This document shows positions 1-9,747 of a DNA stretch of 46,471 bases, in pieces. Origin of the DNA: Oligoflexia bacterium (GTDB taxonomy: Bacteria; Bdellovibrionota; Bdellovibrionia; JABDDW01); the NCBI GenBank assembly GCA_023250675.1, contig JAHFAE010000016.1, positions 1 to 46,471 on the forward strand. The letters run 5' to 3'. The notes below the pieces were generated by a model. The model worked only from the letters and a program-made list of their open reading frames with translations. It was not told the origin of the DNA and did not search any database. A program made the translations under genes and the position numbers. Each line of letters opens with the position of its first letter. Within the stretch, counting starts at the first letter, position 1.

Positions 1-1673
1 TTAACTCAGGCGCCCACCATATTGTTATCGCTAACAACCGGTTCAGCGCAACTGTTCAGTTAATGCTTTCAAATTACAATGTTGTTTCTCGAAATACAGT
101 TCAAAGTCCCGTCACTGGAACAGGCAGGACGATTAGCGCATGCGTGCTTTCTGACTTTGGCTTTGGAAACGTTATCGACAGTAATACAATTGATGGCCGC
201 GCAAAAGGATCTATTTCAGTTGATCTAGGTGGTGCCGATGATGGCATTATCCTGCAAGAAGAAACTCAGACGATTGTTTCTAACAATTCAATTACCAATG
301 TTTGGGATACAGGGATTGAATGGTTGGGACTGGTCAATCAATCAAAGATCACCGGCAATGTAATATCCAATTCTTCGTTTAGTGGTATCGGCGGGTGGTA
401 TTGGATGGGTCTTTCAAACAGTAATATTTCTTTTAACACAATTTCAAATTCTCTATATATGTTTCAAATTTTTCGCGTCTATGAACTTAGACTCGCAGGG
501 TATGACTTACGCAATCCCTCATTGGTAGAATCGACCTATTACCTCAATGGCAATCGTTTCGAGTCTAACTTCTACGCCGCCGATGGAACACATTCGGCAG
601 GTCAGTTTTTAATCGACAATATTTATGGTCGTAATCCACTTGTGGCTGGCGGCAATGTCTTTGTTAACAATTATTTTGGAATGGGCAGAGGCCTAACGTT
701 TGATAGTTTCTACAAACCAAACGAAATTGGATTTGAAACCGACGGCGGCGGAAACTCCTGCAACACATTTGGCTTTACGACCTACCCTTTAACATGTCGA
801 ACGCCTTTGCCGATTTCAATACCTACTCCAACACCAACTCCAGTAACCCCGACCCCGAGGCCCTCACCACCAATGCCAACCCCAACCCCGACACCAACTC
901 CAAATCCATTTCCCAATTGCACACGAGTTGCACCGACGGTTTCAGTTTTTCCCGTATCACAAAATATTCCACTTGGAGGAACGACCACGGTCTTATTGAC
1001 TATCAAGAATAATCACACCGGAGATTGCGGCACCGTTATTTTTAATGTTTTTTCCGCAACGGTACCCGAGTGGATTATCAGCCCAAGAAACGTAGCGATT
1101 TCGCTGGCACCGTCAGCGACAACCAACATGGTTTTCAGTGTGAGTGCACCTGCTTTAACATCCAATGGGACTTATCCGATTTCAATTTTGGCAACTGATG
1201 CCTTAAACGCGGGAGTTGGCGCCGGAGTTGGAGCATTATTCGTAGTTGGATCTACTCCTACCCCAATTCCTTCGGCGACCGCAACTCCCGATCCAACGCC
1301 GATTGCAACATCTACACCAACTCCTACACCAACTGCGCCACCATCTCCCACAGCCACTCCAACCCCGACACCAGCCCAATTCGACGTCACGATTTCAAGT
1401 GATCGCTCTACCTACAAGCGGGGCAATACGGTGCGTTTAATCATCACTGCAAAACAAAATGGAATTCCTGTGGGTTCGGCAAGTATCAGCGTTTCGTTTA
1501 TCTTACCTGATGGCCGCGTAGCGACCATGGCTGGGAATACTAATGGCAGTGGCCAGGCCAAGATAGATTATCACTCTAAGCCCAATGACCCGATTGGATC
1601 GTACTTAGTGAAAGTTACTGTTACAAAACAGGGGCAAAATGGGTCATCACAGATTTATTTTAATATTCAATAA
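1..1673 (+). CDS. Secreted right-handed beta-helix protein with Pro-Thr linkers and two Ig-like domains (5' partial)
   Basis: The reading frame is open from base 3 at the window edge, so the N-terminus is missing; the first ATG at 63 is internal. The first ~240 visible residues hold Asn/Ser-rich strands of the type N-x-I-S-x-N-x-I, typical of pectate-lyase-like or NosD-like parallel beta-helices. Two Pro-Thr repeat linkers (about residues 255-285 and 400-440 counted from base 63) separate a NEW3-like beta domain from a C-terminal Ig/macroglobulin-like domain. I see no catalytic motif. Such modular proteins are usually surface or extracellular and bind or cleave polysaccharide, but the substrate here is unknown. 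It ends 36 bases from the convergent gene at 1710. Confidence 0.75.
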   Translation, partial: NSGAHHIVIANNRFSATVQLMLSNYNVVSRNTVQSPVTGTGRTISACVLSDFGFGNVIDSNTIDGRAKGSISVDLGGADDGIILQEETQTIVSNNSITNVWDTGIEWLGLVNQSKITGNVISNSSFSGIGGWYWMGLSNSNISFNTISNSLYMFQIFRVYELRLAGYDLRNPSLVESTYYLNGNRFESNFYAADGTHSAGQFLIDNIYGRNPLVAGGNVFVNNYFGMGRGLTFDSFYKPNEIGFETDGGGNSCNTFGFTTYPLTCRTPLPISIPTPTPTPVTPTPRPSPPMPTPTPTPTPNPFPNCTRVAPTVSVFPVSQNIPLGGTTTVLLTIKNNHTGDCGTVIFNVFSATVPEWIISPRNVAISLAPSATTNMVFSVSAPALTSNGTYPISILATDALNAGVGAGVGALFVVGSTPTPIPSATATPDPTPIATSTPTPTPTAPPSPTATPTPTPAQFDVTISSDRSTYKRGNTVRLIITAKQNGIPVGSASISVSFILPDGRVATMAGNTNGSGQAKIDYHSKPNDPIGSYLVKVTVTKQGQNGSSQIYFNIQ

Positions 1674-1709
1674 AGTTTATCTGAAGTTTACGGCGGGACG
1701 CCAGGGTTC

Positions 1710-3176
1710 TCAATTCTCCAACCATTCTTGAGACTTTAAAATTTCTCTAAAAGAATTGTTGTCTAAAGAAAGTGCGGGCAAATATTCGCTTTTGTACTCT
1801 CGCTTCCACCAATGCTCTTTATCTGTCGGGTCGCTGTAATGATACTCATACAACGAAGCGCGAATAAATTTGGGCGGATTGGCAGGAAAGGGATTGGGAC
1901 CAAGAAGTTCAATAACCTGCTTTTCACCAAGGAGAAGTTTGTTAACCAAGTTGAGAATCCACGGGTGATGCCGATATGAATTCATGGCTGCAAACCACAT
2001 CTGCCAGTCAATCTTATAGTGATATGGAGACACAAATGGAGGCCGACGTCGGGGGGCGCCCGGCTTTCCTTTAAATTCATATTCTTTCCATGGTCCTGAA
2101 AGGAACTCGGCCCCCTCAATAATAACTTCGTCACGAATTCTTGTGATTGACCCAAAGGCACCATATGTATTTACAATATGAAGTGGGTCAAAACTTGTAT
2201 TCATAATTTGATTTTGCGAAATCATATTTCGGACGGGATTAAAACTTAAATAGACCACTAAAGCCGTGACAAGGTAAGTGACAGAAATGGGCACGCCGCC
2301 CACCGTAGCAAGAACCATATCGGCACTTCCAACACCCATGGCCTTTGTCCAAGTCGTCAATTGAGGCAAGAAGCTATCGTCAAAACAAGATATAGCAATG
2401 ACAAGGGTTACGTGGTTGAGCCAAGAAAAGTTACCACTTGAAATGATTATGATTTGGAAAATAACGGTGAGAACACCCGCCGTATTTCTAAACACTCTCG
2501 GACCAAAATAAAAAAATGGAATAATTAATTCAATGAAATGATTAAAAAGAACAGAAAACTTGTTGAGCCAAACCGGGAGTTGATGAAAATACCAGCTGGT
2601 GGGGCCCGGCAAAGGCATGGTCTCGTAATGGTATTGCATGCACGTGAGATCGCGCCAACATTCATCGCCCCTAAGTTTTATAATACCTGCCCCAAACATG
2701 AGACGAAATAAAAGCCAGCGCAAGAGCCAAATGGGCAGGGCTGATGGCTGAGAAGATGAAGGCCCCATAAAGATGGCGAGAAATCCTGTTTCTAAGAGTA
2801 GAATTTCCCATCCAAATCCATAAAATGTTTGTCCAGCGTTTACAAATGACATGTAAACGACCCAGAGCAGAGCCCACGAAACCACGGACAAAACTGTTCC
2901 GTAAGCATCGGTCAAACCAATTATGGCTGCACCCGAAATCAAAAGTCCCAATATTGAAAGAAAAATAATAAAAGTATCAGATTGATTAAAATAAAAGAGG
3001 CTGGGGGCGTCCCAAAATTTGATATGTTTAAAAAGTAAGGTTATGGGTTCAATTCCATTTTTTCCGCAAAGGCCGCGAAATTGATTCAAAGCTATCAAGA
3101 ATGCGAAAAAATAGATTCCACCTAAGGTACGTTGAAAATAAAATCTTGTCAGCCAGTAACTGCCGCCAAATTCCAT
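1710..3176 (-). CDS. Lipase maturation factor (LMF1/LMF2)-like membrane protein
   Basis: This 488-residue polytopic membrane protein has the family hallmarks: an N-terminal SYWLxRFxFQR segment, the motif around residues 125-140 with YGFGWEILLLETGFL, and later MFGAGIIKLRGDECWRDLTC followed by YHYETMPLPGPTSWYFHQLP. In animals LMF1 is an ER protein needed for folding of dimeric lipases; the role of the bacterial homologues is not established. Several membrane helices run through residue ~340, followed by a soluble C-terminal region rich in Trp and Tyr. It starts 3 bases after the stop of the upstream FAD oxidoreductase, so the two are almost certainly co-transcribed and may act on the same envelope substrate (inference). 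Confidence 0.85.
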   Translation of the reverse strand: MEFGGSYWLTRFYFQRTLGGIYFFAFLIALNQFRGLCGKNGIEPITLLFKHIKFWDAPSLFYFNQSDTFIIFLSILGLLISGAAIIGLTDAYGTVLSVVSWALLWVVYMSFVNAGQTFYGFGWEILLLETGFLAIFMGPSSSQPSALPIWLLRWLLFRLMFGAGIIKLRGDECWRDLTCMQYHYETMPLPGPTSWYFHQLPVWLNKFSVLFNHFIELIIPFFYFGPRVFRNTAGVLTVIFQIIIISSGNFSWLNHVTLVIAISCFDDSFLPQLTTWTKAMGVGSADMVLATVGGVPISVTYLVTALVVYLSFNPVRNMISQNQIMNTSFDPLHIVNTYGAFGSITRIRDEVIIEGAEFLSGPWKEYEFKGKPGAPRRRPPFVSPYHYKIDWQMWFAAMNSYRHHPWILNLVNKLLLGEKQVIELLGPNPFPANPPKFIRASLYEYHYSDPTDKEHWWKREYKSEYLPALSLDNNSFREILKSQEWLEN

Positions 3177-3179
3177 AAT

Positions 3180-4901
3180 CTAAGACATTTTTTGATTCAT
3201 GACGAGATCGACCACTTTGGGTGTCCAAAAAGAAGCTTCAGAAAATGCTGTTTCAAAACAGGGAAGGGTCCAATTATCTTGCTCCACAAAGAAAACTCTC
3301 TTCTTAAACGGTTTTCTTAAAAGTTCTACTTTGCCGCTAGCAATATTGCCGGCCATGGGAACCGGCAGGGGGTGTCCCCACCTTGCCATTCGAACATCTA
3401 CCACATTTGATTTTGGAATATTCAACATGGGTAAAATATTTGAATGAATCTGATCTTCAAATTCGCCACGATATTTCTCGTAAGCCCCGGGATCATAAAT
3501 ACCGGCCCTAGCTCCTTCGTAGGGGAATCCCCTAAATACCGTAAGAATGGTCCGGGAGTTATCGGGCTTTGCGTAGTTGCCATAAACAAGATCGGTGGCC
3601 CGTTGCTTTAATGCCGATTCTTTCACGTTATTATCGGGATTATTTTTATCAAAAAAGAAAAGATCGTAAAATGAATCCTTGAGGGGCTGATTTACTAACA
3701 CATTGGCTAATAAATAACCTCGATAATTTATAGATTTAATTGCCCTTAGACGGTCACTTTCCAAATCGTCGATGAGAACTGCAGCAATAAATTTAGGACA
3801 AGACATGATCACCGATTTAGCTTTTATTGTTTTTAATTTGTCTTGTGCATCGACGTAACTGACGTGAACGTTTTGACCTACAACTCGCACATCAATAACA
3901 AGGCTTGAAGGTCTTAAATTCTGAAGAGGCACGTCTTTCATAATGCTTGCGAGGGTTGCTTCGGCAATAAATCCATTTCCCCCTGGCGCCACGGCTACCT
4001 CTCCAAAATCCCCTGCAAAAAAATTTAATCCGGCGGCCGCACTGATTTCACGGTAGGTCGAAGCGCCCGCTGACCAAAAATAGTGATCGATCACTTGCTC
4101 GACGTGGGGGTGAAGTTTACCTTTTACAAGTTTTTCTAAATATTTTTTGAAGGTCATTTTATCTAAGGCGGTTGTTCGCTTGCGCTTTTCTTCATCTTTT
4201 ATAGGAATTTCAGGATACATTTGCCCGTTGGCTTCATTTAATACATCGGTGAAGTGTTGATTTAAGAATTTAAACTGTGCGGTACTTTCAGGAACAGTCC
4301 CCGTAGACCAAACATCGTCATAGGTTTTTCCATCGACGACAATGGGATCAGCCCCTTTACGAACTCGATATTTTCCTTTAATACCAATCTGTTTAAAGAA
4401 CTCGTCAATCTGGCCCCCTTCTGGAGGAACTCCAAAATAAGCTGTTGCTAAAGAATAATCGATACCTTGCCAAGATTCTCCTCGGGAATTACCACCAAAT
4501 CGGTCCCCTTGTTCAAGAAGAATGGGGTTTTGATTTCGTGACATATAAGTTGATAGCAGACCGCTCATTCCGCCACCCACAACTACAAGATTTGCGTTCT
4601 CAGTGGGAGGAGGCAAGCCCCCCTGCTTCGCGATAAACTCTTTTTTATTCCACAGGATTTTATGACCCTTTTCGGGCACGTCGCCGGAAAATCGCCGTGG
4701 AGCAATATCGCCCATGGTGCGATCAAAGGGCCCGAATGTTGACATGGCCGGCTCAGCTGCAATTGATTTTAGAACCGCAGATGGTGGTATTTCTTGAACT
4801 TGAGAAACAGTCGTACACCCGCCCAAATAAATGGAGGCTACACCCCAACCCATGAGTTTTATCATCTCGCGACGATTTAAATTCTTATTGAATTCAGGCA
4901 T
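3180..4901 (-). CDS. Exported FAD-dependent amine oxidase/phytoene desaturase-type oxidoreductase
   Basis: The N-terminus has a twin-arginine signal (NRREMIKLMGWG, Arg10-Arg11) that ends in a possible lipobox, LGGC, at Cys29. The protein is therefore probably exported folded with its cofactor and may be lipid-anchored. A Rossmann dinucleotide motif VVVGGGMSG lies at residues ~106-114, followed by LLEQGDRFGGNSRG, the signature of flavin-containing amine oxidases, desaturases and NAD(P)-binding Rossmann proteins. The C-terminal FAD segment includes FFVEQDNWTLPCFETAFSEA. The substrate cannot be read from sequence. It sits just downstream of the copper amine oxidase gene but has its own promoter, so it may or may not belong to amine metabolism. 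It is coupled to the LMF-like gene 3 bases downstream. Confidence 0.8.
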   Translation of the reverse strand: MPEFNKNLNRREMIKLMGWGVASIYLGGCTTVSQVQEIPPSAVLKSIAAEPAMSTFGPFDRTMGDIAPRRFSGDVPEKGHKILWNKKEFIAKQGGLPPPTENANLVVVGGGMSGLLSTYMSRNQNPILLEQGDRFGGNSRGESWQGIDYSLATAYFGVPPEGGQIDEFFKQIGIKGKYRVRKGADPIVVDGKTYDDVWSTGTVPESTAQFKFLNQHFTDVLNEANGQMYPEIPIKDEEKRKRTTALDKMTFKKYLEKLVKGKLHPHVEQVIDHYFWSAGASTYREISAAAGLNFFAGDFGEVAVAPGGNGFIAEATLASIMKDVPLQNLRPSSLVIDVRVVGQNVHVSYVDAQDKLKTIKAKSVIMSCPKFIAAVLIDDLESDRLRAIKSINYRGYLLANVLVNQPLKDSFYDLFFFDKNNPDNNVKESALKQRATDLVYGNYAKPDNSRTILTVFRGFPYEGARAGIYDPGAYEKYRGEFEDQIHSNILPMLNIPKSNVVDVRMARWGHPLPVPMAGNIASGKVELLRKPFKKRVFFVEQDNWTLPCFETAFSEASFWTPKVVDLVMNQKMS

Positions 4902-4928
4902 TTACCCCCCGCTTTGCTTGCTGTAAGG

Positions 4929-4956
4929 GTTATATAATGCCTTTGTGAGATGTCAA
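4929..4956 (-). promoter_or_regulatory. Sigma-70-type promoter for the FAD oxidoreductase/LMF pair
   Basis: Read on the minus strand, TTGACA (4956-4951) and TATAAC (4934-4929) are separated by 16 bases. The -35 box is a perfect consensus. It lies in the 59-base gap between the amine oxidase stop and the oxidoreductase ATG, which separates this pair from the upstream amine operon. Transcription would begin near 4922, about 20 bases before the ATG at 4901. Confidence 0.7.
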
Positions 4957-4960
4957 CCAG

Positions 4961-7009
4961 CTAGTTTTTAGGAACATCCAGCGCTGGATTTTTTGAGAAA
5001 AAAGCTGCGGGCAGTAATTTAAAACCTGCCGTTGTAACTGACATCACGGGCCACTCTTCAGGCCGCGGAATATGCGTGACACCAAAAGTATACCATAAAA
5101 CCACATCTCGATTTTCAATAGATCTGTTTTTCTCAGTCCAAACAGAAAGGCCTTGGGCGCCCGTGCTCTGATTGGGATACTCATCGGCTGCATGCATTTC
5201 GCTTTGAACAAAGGGAGTCACCCAAAAATGGTGATCAATAAAACCGGCACGCTTTCGCACCATAGATTTTGAATTGATATAAGGAATGGAATTTTCGCCA
5301 GGAACTAAAACAAATCCCGTATTTTGCCCTAAAGAATTTTTCTGATTACTATTAACGATCCACTTTCGACTTGTCCTCATGTTAAGGTCTCTTCTAGCCT
5401 CTTTTTCTTTATGAAATGTTTTTTCTTCTATGGTGAAAGCATTGGCCGCCTCATTTTTTGGCCCTGGTGCCAGTGATTTCACATTGAGTTCACTTACTGA
5501 GTTGTCCTGCCCGTCCACATCCATATCGATTCTAAAATTAAAAAAGTGCTGGTGGTGGGGCGCCGCCACATAGGGCGCTACAAGATGCCAAGAGTGACTG
5601 TCGTGATTTTTTCTAATCTCATCCATGGATTTTAAATCCACACCTTTTGCAAGCATGATTCCAGTAAGTTTGGCCTGAAGTTCAAGGGACCCATCTTGTC
5701 GAAATATCCAATCAAATCCATAGTCGTAATTGCCAACGGTCACGATGGTAGACAAAACAAGTTCTCGGCCACGCCGAGCATCATTTGAATTAGAATAGAA
5801 CTCAAAATGTCGCCAAAGAAGTCCTCCATCTCTTTCATAAAGAGCGACGGCTCGGTGAGTAGTGAATGGTTTGCCAAAATCATCTGCAAAAGTTGCATCA
5901 AAAAATGTAGCATTTTCTGGTGCGTCGTTATTTTGCTCCATCACATCGGCCAGGCGGCCAATTCCATATTCCCCTTCATCAAAAGCATTTCGAAATGTCC
6001 AGTTTTTATCTGTGTCGCCGTAGGGCACAACCATTTCACCTAACGATGCTCTATATAAAATGGGACGGGACTTGCCATTATCATCGTAAGTTACATTGTA
6101 CAGAATGAGACTCTCCCTGGGTTGCATGGAGAACCTAAAATTCCACTTTTGCCAATGCACTTCATGGCCATTGACCGTGTAACTGGGGCCTTCTGGCTGT
6201 AGGATTTTTAACGGTTTCGGTGCCATTCTTTGTTGCCCAATCGATTTTTCATCAAGATCACCTGTTTCGGTAGGTAGCGGATGTTTACCAAAATCTAAAA
6301 CCTGCTCAACTTTTTTCGTGTTCATATTAACAATGGCCACAACGCCTTCAATGGGGCGCGCATAACCATTTTTAAAATTTTCTTTCATGTAAGAAAGGGC
6401 ACGAATCCAGCGAATCTTTGGCGATTCATTTTTTCCAAGTGTGCCGGGGGCCCAAGGGTCAATCATGACCGATTCAAAATTCTTGATTCCTCTTAAAATC
6501 ATTGATTTTTGCCACTTCAAATCTTGTCTTACTATCTGGGGCACCAAATTGAGCTCTTCAGTTGTGATCAGGGGCTGAACTCCTAGTTTTTCCTTCCATG
6601 ATAAAATTTTGGAGGCGTTCAAATCCACAATGACTTCAAAGGTCTTGCTGTGGCCTCGGTCAAAAACGATAACAAAAGCTTCGCGCCGAAAAGTATTACC
6701 CGATTTAAATTTTAGTACTTCTTCTTTTGGTGGCTCATTGAGAGATACATTCGGGAAAAGACTTTCAAGGGGAACTTTGCCACTTAAATTTACTATCGTA
6801 ACAGCTTTTGTAATTTCACTTTCGGTCAGGGGCTCCAGCGGATGTGATGTAATCTCTGCCTTGCCCTTGTCTGCTGCAATGGCAAATAAAATAACAAAGC
6901 TAGAAGCCAGGGCAAGCCTGAATATTTCGCAGAATTTCGCCGCAAAAATCCCGATTCGCTTTGTAATCCTTTTTAACCGCGCCACTTGATCAACGTCCTT
7001 CGCTCGCAA
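4961..7009 (-). CDS. Copper-containing primary-amine oxidase (topaquinone enzyme), exported
   Basis: Oxidises primary amines to aldehydes, releasing NH3 and H2O2. All active-site elements are visible: the Tyr that becomes topaquinone in NYDYG (Tyr428), the catalytic base Asp344 in FDEGEYG, the copper ligands His486 and His488 in HQHFFNFRID, and the third ligand His646 in THIPRPEEWPVM. A basic N-terminus and a hydrophobic stretch near residues 31-46 look like a Sec signal, so it should work in the periplasm. The longest reading frame starts with TTG at 7009. A GTG at 6985 has a better-placed AAGGA and would reduce overlap with the upstream dehydrogenase gene to 13 bases, so the true start may be there. 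It is the last gene of the amine operon. Confidence 0.9.
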   Translation of the reverse strand: MRAKDVDQVARLKRITKRIGIFAAKFCEIFRLALASSFVILFAIAADKGKAEITSHPLEPLTESEITKAVTIVNLSGKVPLESLFPNVSLNEPPKEEVLKFKSGNTFRREAFVIVFDRGHSKTFEVIVDLNASKILSWKEKLGVQPLITTEELNLVPQIVRQDLKWQKSMILRGIKNFESVMIDPWAPGTLGKNESPKIRWIRALSYMKENFKNGYARPIEGVVAIVNMNTKKVEQVLDFGKHPLPTETGDLDEKSIGQQRMAPKPLKILQPEGPSYTVNGHEVHWQKWNFRFSMQPRESLILYNVTYDDNGKSRPILYRASLGEMVVPYGDTDKNWTFRNAFDEGEYGIGRLADVMEQNNDAPENATFFDATFADDFGKPFTTHRAVALYERDGGLLWRHFEFYSNSNDARRGRELVLSTIVTVGNYDYGFDWIFRQDGSLELQAKLTGIMLAKGVDLKSMDEIRKNHDSHSWHLVAPYVAAPHHQHFFNFRIDMDVDGQDNSVSELNVKSLAPGPKNEAANAFTIEEKTFHKEKEARRDLNMRTSRKWIVNSNQKNSLGQNTGFVLVPGENSIPYINSKSMVRKRAGFIDHHFWVTPFVQSEMHAADEYPNQSTGAQGLSVWTEKNRSIENRDVVLWYTFGVTHIPRPEEWPVMSVTTAGFKLLPAAFFSKNPALDVPKN

Positions 7010-8421
7010 TAATCTTCCATGGCATAACGCAAACCTTCTCGCCCTAAGCCAGAGTCTTTCACTCCGCCGTAGGGCATGGCATCGGCCCTGTAAGTTGGAA
7101 CTTCATTGATGAGAATTCCACCAACCTCTAATGTTTCTAAACTTTTTTGAATGAGCTTTTCACTATCGGTAAATACTCCTGCCTGCAAGCCAAACCGTGA
7201 ACTGTTAACCAGGGCCAAAGCTTCTTCAAACTCTTTATAGGGCTGTAAAGCCACAACGGGGCCAAAGACTTCTTCGCAAATTAATTTTTGTTTCTCACCT
7301 ACATTTGAAACCACCGTGGGAGCAATCACATTATTTTTGCGAGTTCCACCGGCCAATACCTTCGCCCCGTCCTTTACAGCCTCGTCGACCCAACTCATCA
7401 CCCGATTTGCGGCCTTTTCATCAATAAGGGGGCCAACAGTAACTTCAGCGTCATTGGGATCACCTATTTTAATTTTTGCCACTTCATCTAATAGTGCGAT
7501 TTGAAATTTTTGAAATACTTTTTCATGCACGTAGATTCTTTGAACTGAAATACATGTTTGTCCAGCATAGGCAAAGCCCCCAAAAGCACATCGAGCCGCA
7601 GCTCGCGCAAAATCTGCATCTTCATGAATAATCACTCCGGCATTTCCGCCAAGTTCTAAAACTACTTTTTTACCGATGGCTTGGCCCTGAAGCATCCACC
7701 CGACCCTATCACTACCGGTAAAACTTAAAACTGAAACCCGCGGGTCTTTAACGGCCAAAGCTGCAACATCATTATCAGCACTAATAACTTGAAAAGCTGC
7801 CGTGGGTATTTTTTCTACTTGGTCTGAAACTTCTTTGACTGCTTTTTCAAAAATTTCAGCCAACAATATGGCCCCGCCGGGTGCTTGTGGCGGTGGCTTT
7901 AAAATAATCGGTGCGCCTACAGCCAATGCAGGGGCAACTTTATGGGCCGCAAGATTTAATGGAAAATTAAAAGGAGTTATAGCCAGTATCACACCCCGGG
8001 GCGTCCAAAAAGACTGGGCCGGCAAGTAGGCCCTACCCACCCCATCTGTATCAATAGGAATAATCTCACCGCCAAAACGCTTCGCCTCTTCAGCGGCTAA
8101 AGTAAAAGTCAATATGGCCCGATTTATTTCGGCATTAGAAATAGTCTTTGGTTTACCAGCTTCATTTATGAGACTTGTCACGAATTCTGTTCGTCGGGCT
8201 TCAATTTCTCTTGCCATCACAGAGAGGAGACAACTTCTTAGATATCGACTTGTCTTTTTATACGCCTGGCGCGAATCAAAAGCAGCCTGAAGGGCATTTT
8301 TCATATTTTCTGCATTGGCATAACAAGTTTCGGCGACCTTTTGGCCCGAATAAGGAGAGCGAATTTCGCGGGTTATTGCGGAATCTATCCATTGCCCATT
8401 AATCCAAAGCTTATGTTTCAT
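6973..8421 (-). CDS. NAD(P)-dependent aldehyde dehydrogenase (probable succinate-semialdehyde step)
   Basis: A full-length ALDH of 482 residues. Visible catalytic residues are Cys290 in GQTCISVQR, the general base Glu256 in LELGGN, Asn152 in TPFNFPLN and Lys175 in the cofactor site. The closest subgroup by eye is the lactaldehyde/non-phosphorylating glyceraldehyde-3-phosphate dehydrogenase branch rather than classical GabD. Its ATG overlaps the stop of the aminotransferase gene as ATGA, which implies translational coupling. From its position directly after GABA transaminase I infer oxidation of succinate semialdehyde to succinate; related short-chain semialdehydes are possible. Confidence 0.88.
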   Translation of the reverse strand: MKHKLWINGQWIDSAITREIRSPYSGQKVAETCYANAENMKNALQAAFDSRQAYKKTSRYLRSCLLSVMAREIEARRTEFVTSLINEAGKPKTISNAEINRAILTFTLAAEEAKRFGGEIIPIDTDGVGRAYLPAQSFWTPRGVILAITPFNFPLNLAAHKVAPALAVGAPIILKPPPQAPGGAILLAEIFEKAVKEVSDQVEKIPTAAFQVISADNDVAALAVKDPRVSVLSFTGSDRVGWMLQGQAIGKKVVLELGGNAGVIIHEDADFARAAARCAFGGFAYAGQTCISVQRIYVHEKVFQKFQIALLDEVAKIKIGDPNDAEVTVGPLIDEKAANRVMSWVDEAVKDGAKVLAGGTRKNNVIAPTVVSNVGEKQKLICEEVFGPVVALQPYKEFEEALALVNSSRFGLQAGVFTDSEKLIQKSLETLEVGGILINEVPTYRADAMPYGGVKDSGLGREGLRYAMEDYCERRTLIKWRG

Positions 8422-9740
8422 TTAATTTCTTTGATTCCCGCTTCAAGAATTTTAAAACCCTCGTCCACATCGCTCAAATTAATGTTAAGTGGAGGCAAGA
8501 GCCTCACGACATTTCCTAAAGAACCCGAAGTCATGATAATCACACCCCGCTCATAACAAAATTTCACCAAGCCTTTTGCGGCTTCTGAATAAGCCTCTTT
8601 TGTTTCGCGATTTTTGACAAATTCCATAGCTAACATTGGCCCCAAACCCCTCACATCCCCGATCACTCGATACCGCTCATAAAATCCCACCAATTTTTCG
8701 CGCAAACTTAAACCTAAAGCCATAGCCTTTTCTAAGATTTTTTCAGAATCAAAAATTTCAAAGACACTTAAAGCCGCCGCACAAGAAACGGGGTTTCCAC
8801 CAAATGTTCCCCCAATTCCACCCTCGCCGGGGCCGTCCATGATTGGGGCACGACCGGTTACGGCAGAAATGGGCATTCCTCCCCCGAGTCCTTTTGCCGT
8901 GAGAATTAAATCGGGAATAATGCCCAGTTGTTGGGAGGCGAACAATGTGCCGGTCCTTCCAAACCCAGATTGAATTTCGTCGACAATAAATACGATGCCA
9001 TTGTCTGAACAATACTTTTGAAGGTTTTGTAAGAATGCTGCCGGAGCAGGGACAAATCCCCCTTCACCCAAAACCGGCTCAATAATAACAGCCGCAGGTT
9101 TGCTTCTCATCCTCTTACAAATCTCTTCAAAATCTTTAAAGCAGTCTTTAGATACGTCAGCAGGATCAGAAGAGGTCGGCCACCGATAGCAATAGGGGTA
9201 AGGTGCGCGATAGATTTCAGTCATCAGAGGAGCAAACCCCACCTTGTAGGGCTTTTCTTTGTAGGTCAAACTCATGGCCATGTATGTTCGACCATGAAAG
9301 GCGTGTTCAAAACAAACGATACCTTCACGGCCCGTAAATGCTCTTGCAATTTTGATAGCATTTTCGACGGCCTCTGCACCGCTATTAGCTAGAAACGTTT
9401 TTTTAGGAAAATCTCCGGGAGTAACTCCATTTAATTTTTCGGCTAAACGAATGTATGGCTCATAAAGGGCAACGTTGAAGCTTGCATGAATTAAGTTTTG
9501 GCTTTGAGTTTGAATGGCCTTCACAAGATGGGGGTGGGTATGGCCCACGTTGACTACACCAATTCCCGCAGAAAAATCTAAAAGTTTATTGCCGTCAACA
9601 TCTTCAAGAAAAGCCCCGTGGGCTTTGGCAGCAAAGACCGGAGTTGTATGAAAGGGTCCCCGAGCCACGTGGGTCTGACGTCTTTGCAAAAGTTCTTTAC
9701 TTTTGGGGCCTGGAATTTCAGTACGAAGATCAATAGGCAT
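8418..9740 (-). CDS. gabT: 4-aminobutyrate aminotransferase
   Basis: A class-III PLP aminotransferase of 440 residues. The cofactor Asp lies in IVDEIQSGFGRTG (Asp254), and the Schiff-base Lys283 lies in LTAKGLGGGMPISAV. The segment GGTFGGNPVSCAAAL is typical of the GabT/PuuE group. It transfers the amino group of GABA (or a similar omega-amino acid such as 5-aminovalerate) to 2-oxoglutarate, giving the semialdehyde and glutamate. It is flanked by two aldehyde dehydrogenase genes, 7 bases after one and overlapping the next by 4 bases. This is the order expected for a putrescine-to-succinate route. Confidence 0.87.
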   Translation of the reverse strand: MPIDLRTEIPGPKSKELLQRRQTHVARGPFHTTPVFAAKAHGAFLEDVDGNKLLDFSAGIGVVNVGHTHPHLVKAIQTQSQNLIHASFNVALYEPYIRLAEKLNGVTPGDFPKKTFLANSGAEAVENAIKIARAFTGREGIVCFEHAFHGRTYMAMSLTYKEKPYKVGFAPLMTEIYRAPYPYCYRWPTSSDPADVSKDCFKDFEEICKRMRSKPAAVIIEPVLGEGGFVPAPAAFLQNLQKYCSDNGIVFIVDEIQSGFGRTGTLFASQQLGIIPDLILTAKGLGGGMPISAVTGRAPIMDGPGEGGIGGTFGGNPVSCAAALSVFEIFDSEKILEKAMALGLSLREKLVGFYERYRVIGDVRGLGPMLAMEFVKNRETKEAYSEAAKGLVKFCYERGVIIMTSGSLGNVVRLLPPLNINLSDVDEGFKILEAGIKEIK

Positions 9741-9747
9741 TTTGCCT

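Noticed and set aside
820-905. CRISPR-like or tandem repeat array
   Set aside because: The repeated CCAAC/CCGAC units are in-frame codons of Pro-Thr linkers, with no spacers of constant length.
782-1390. Gly-Val repeat reading frames on the minus strand (782-1006 and 1172-1390)
   Set aside because: They are antisense translations of the Pro-Thr codon repeats in the beta-helix gene; no ribosome-binding site and low complexity.
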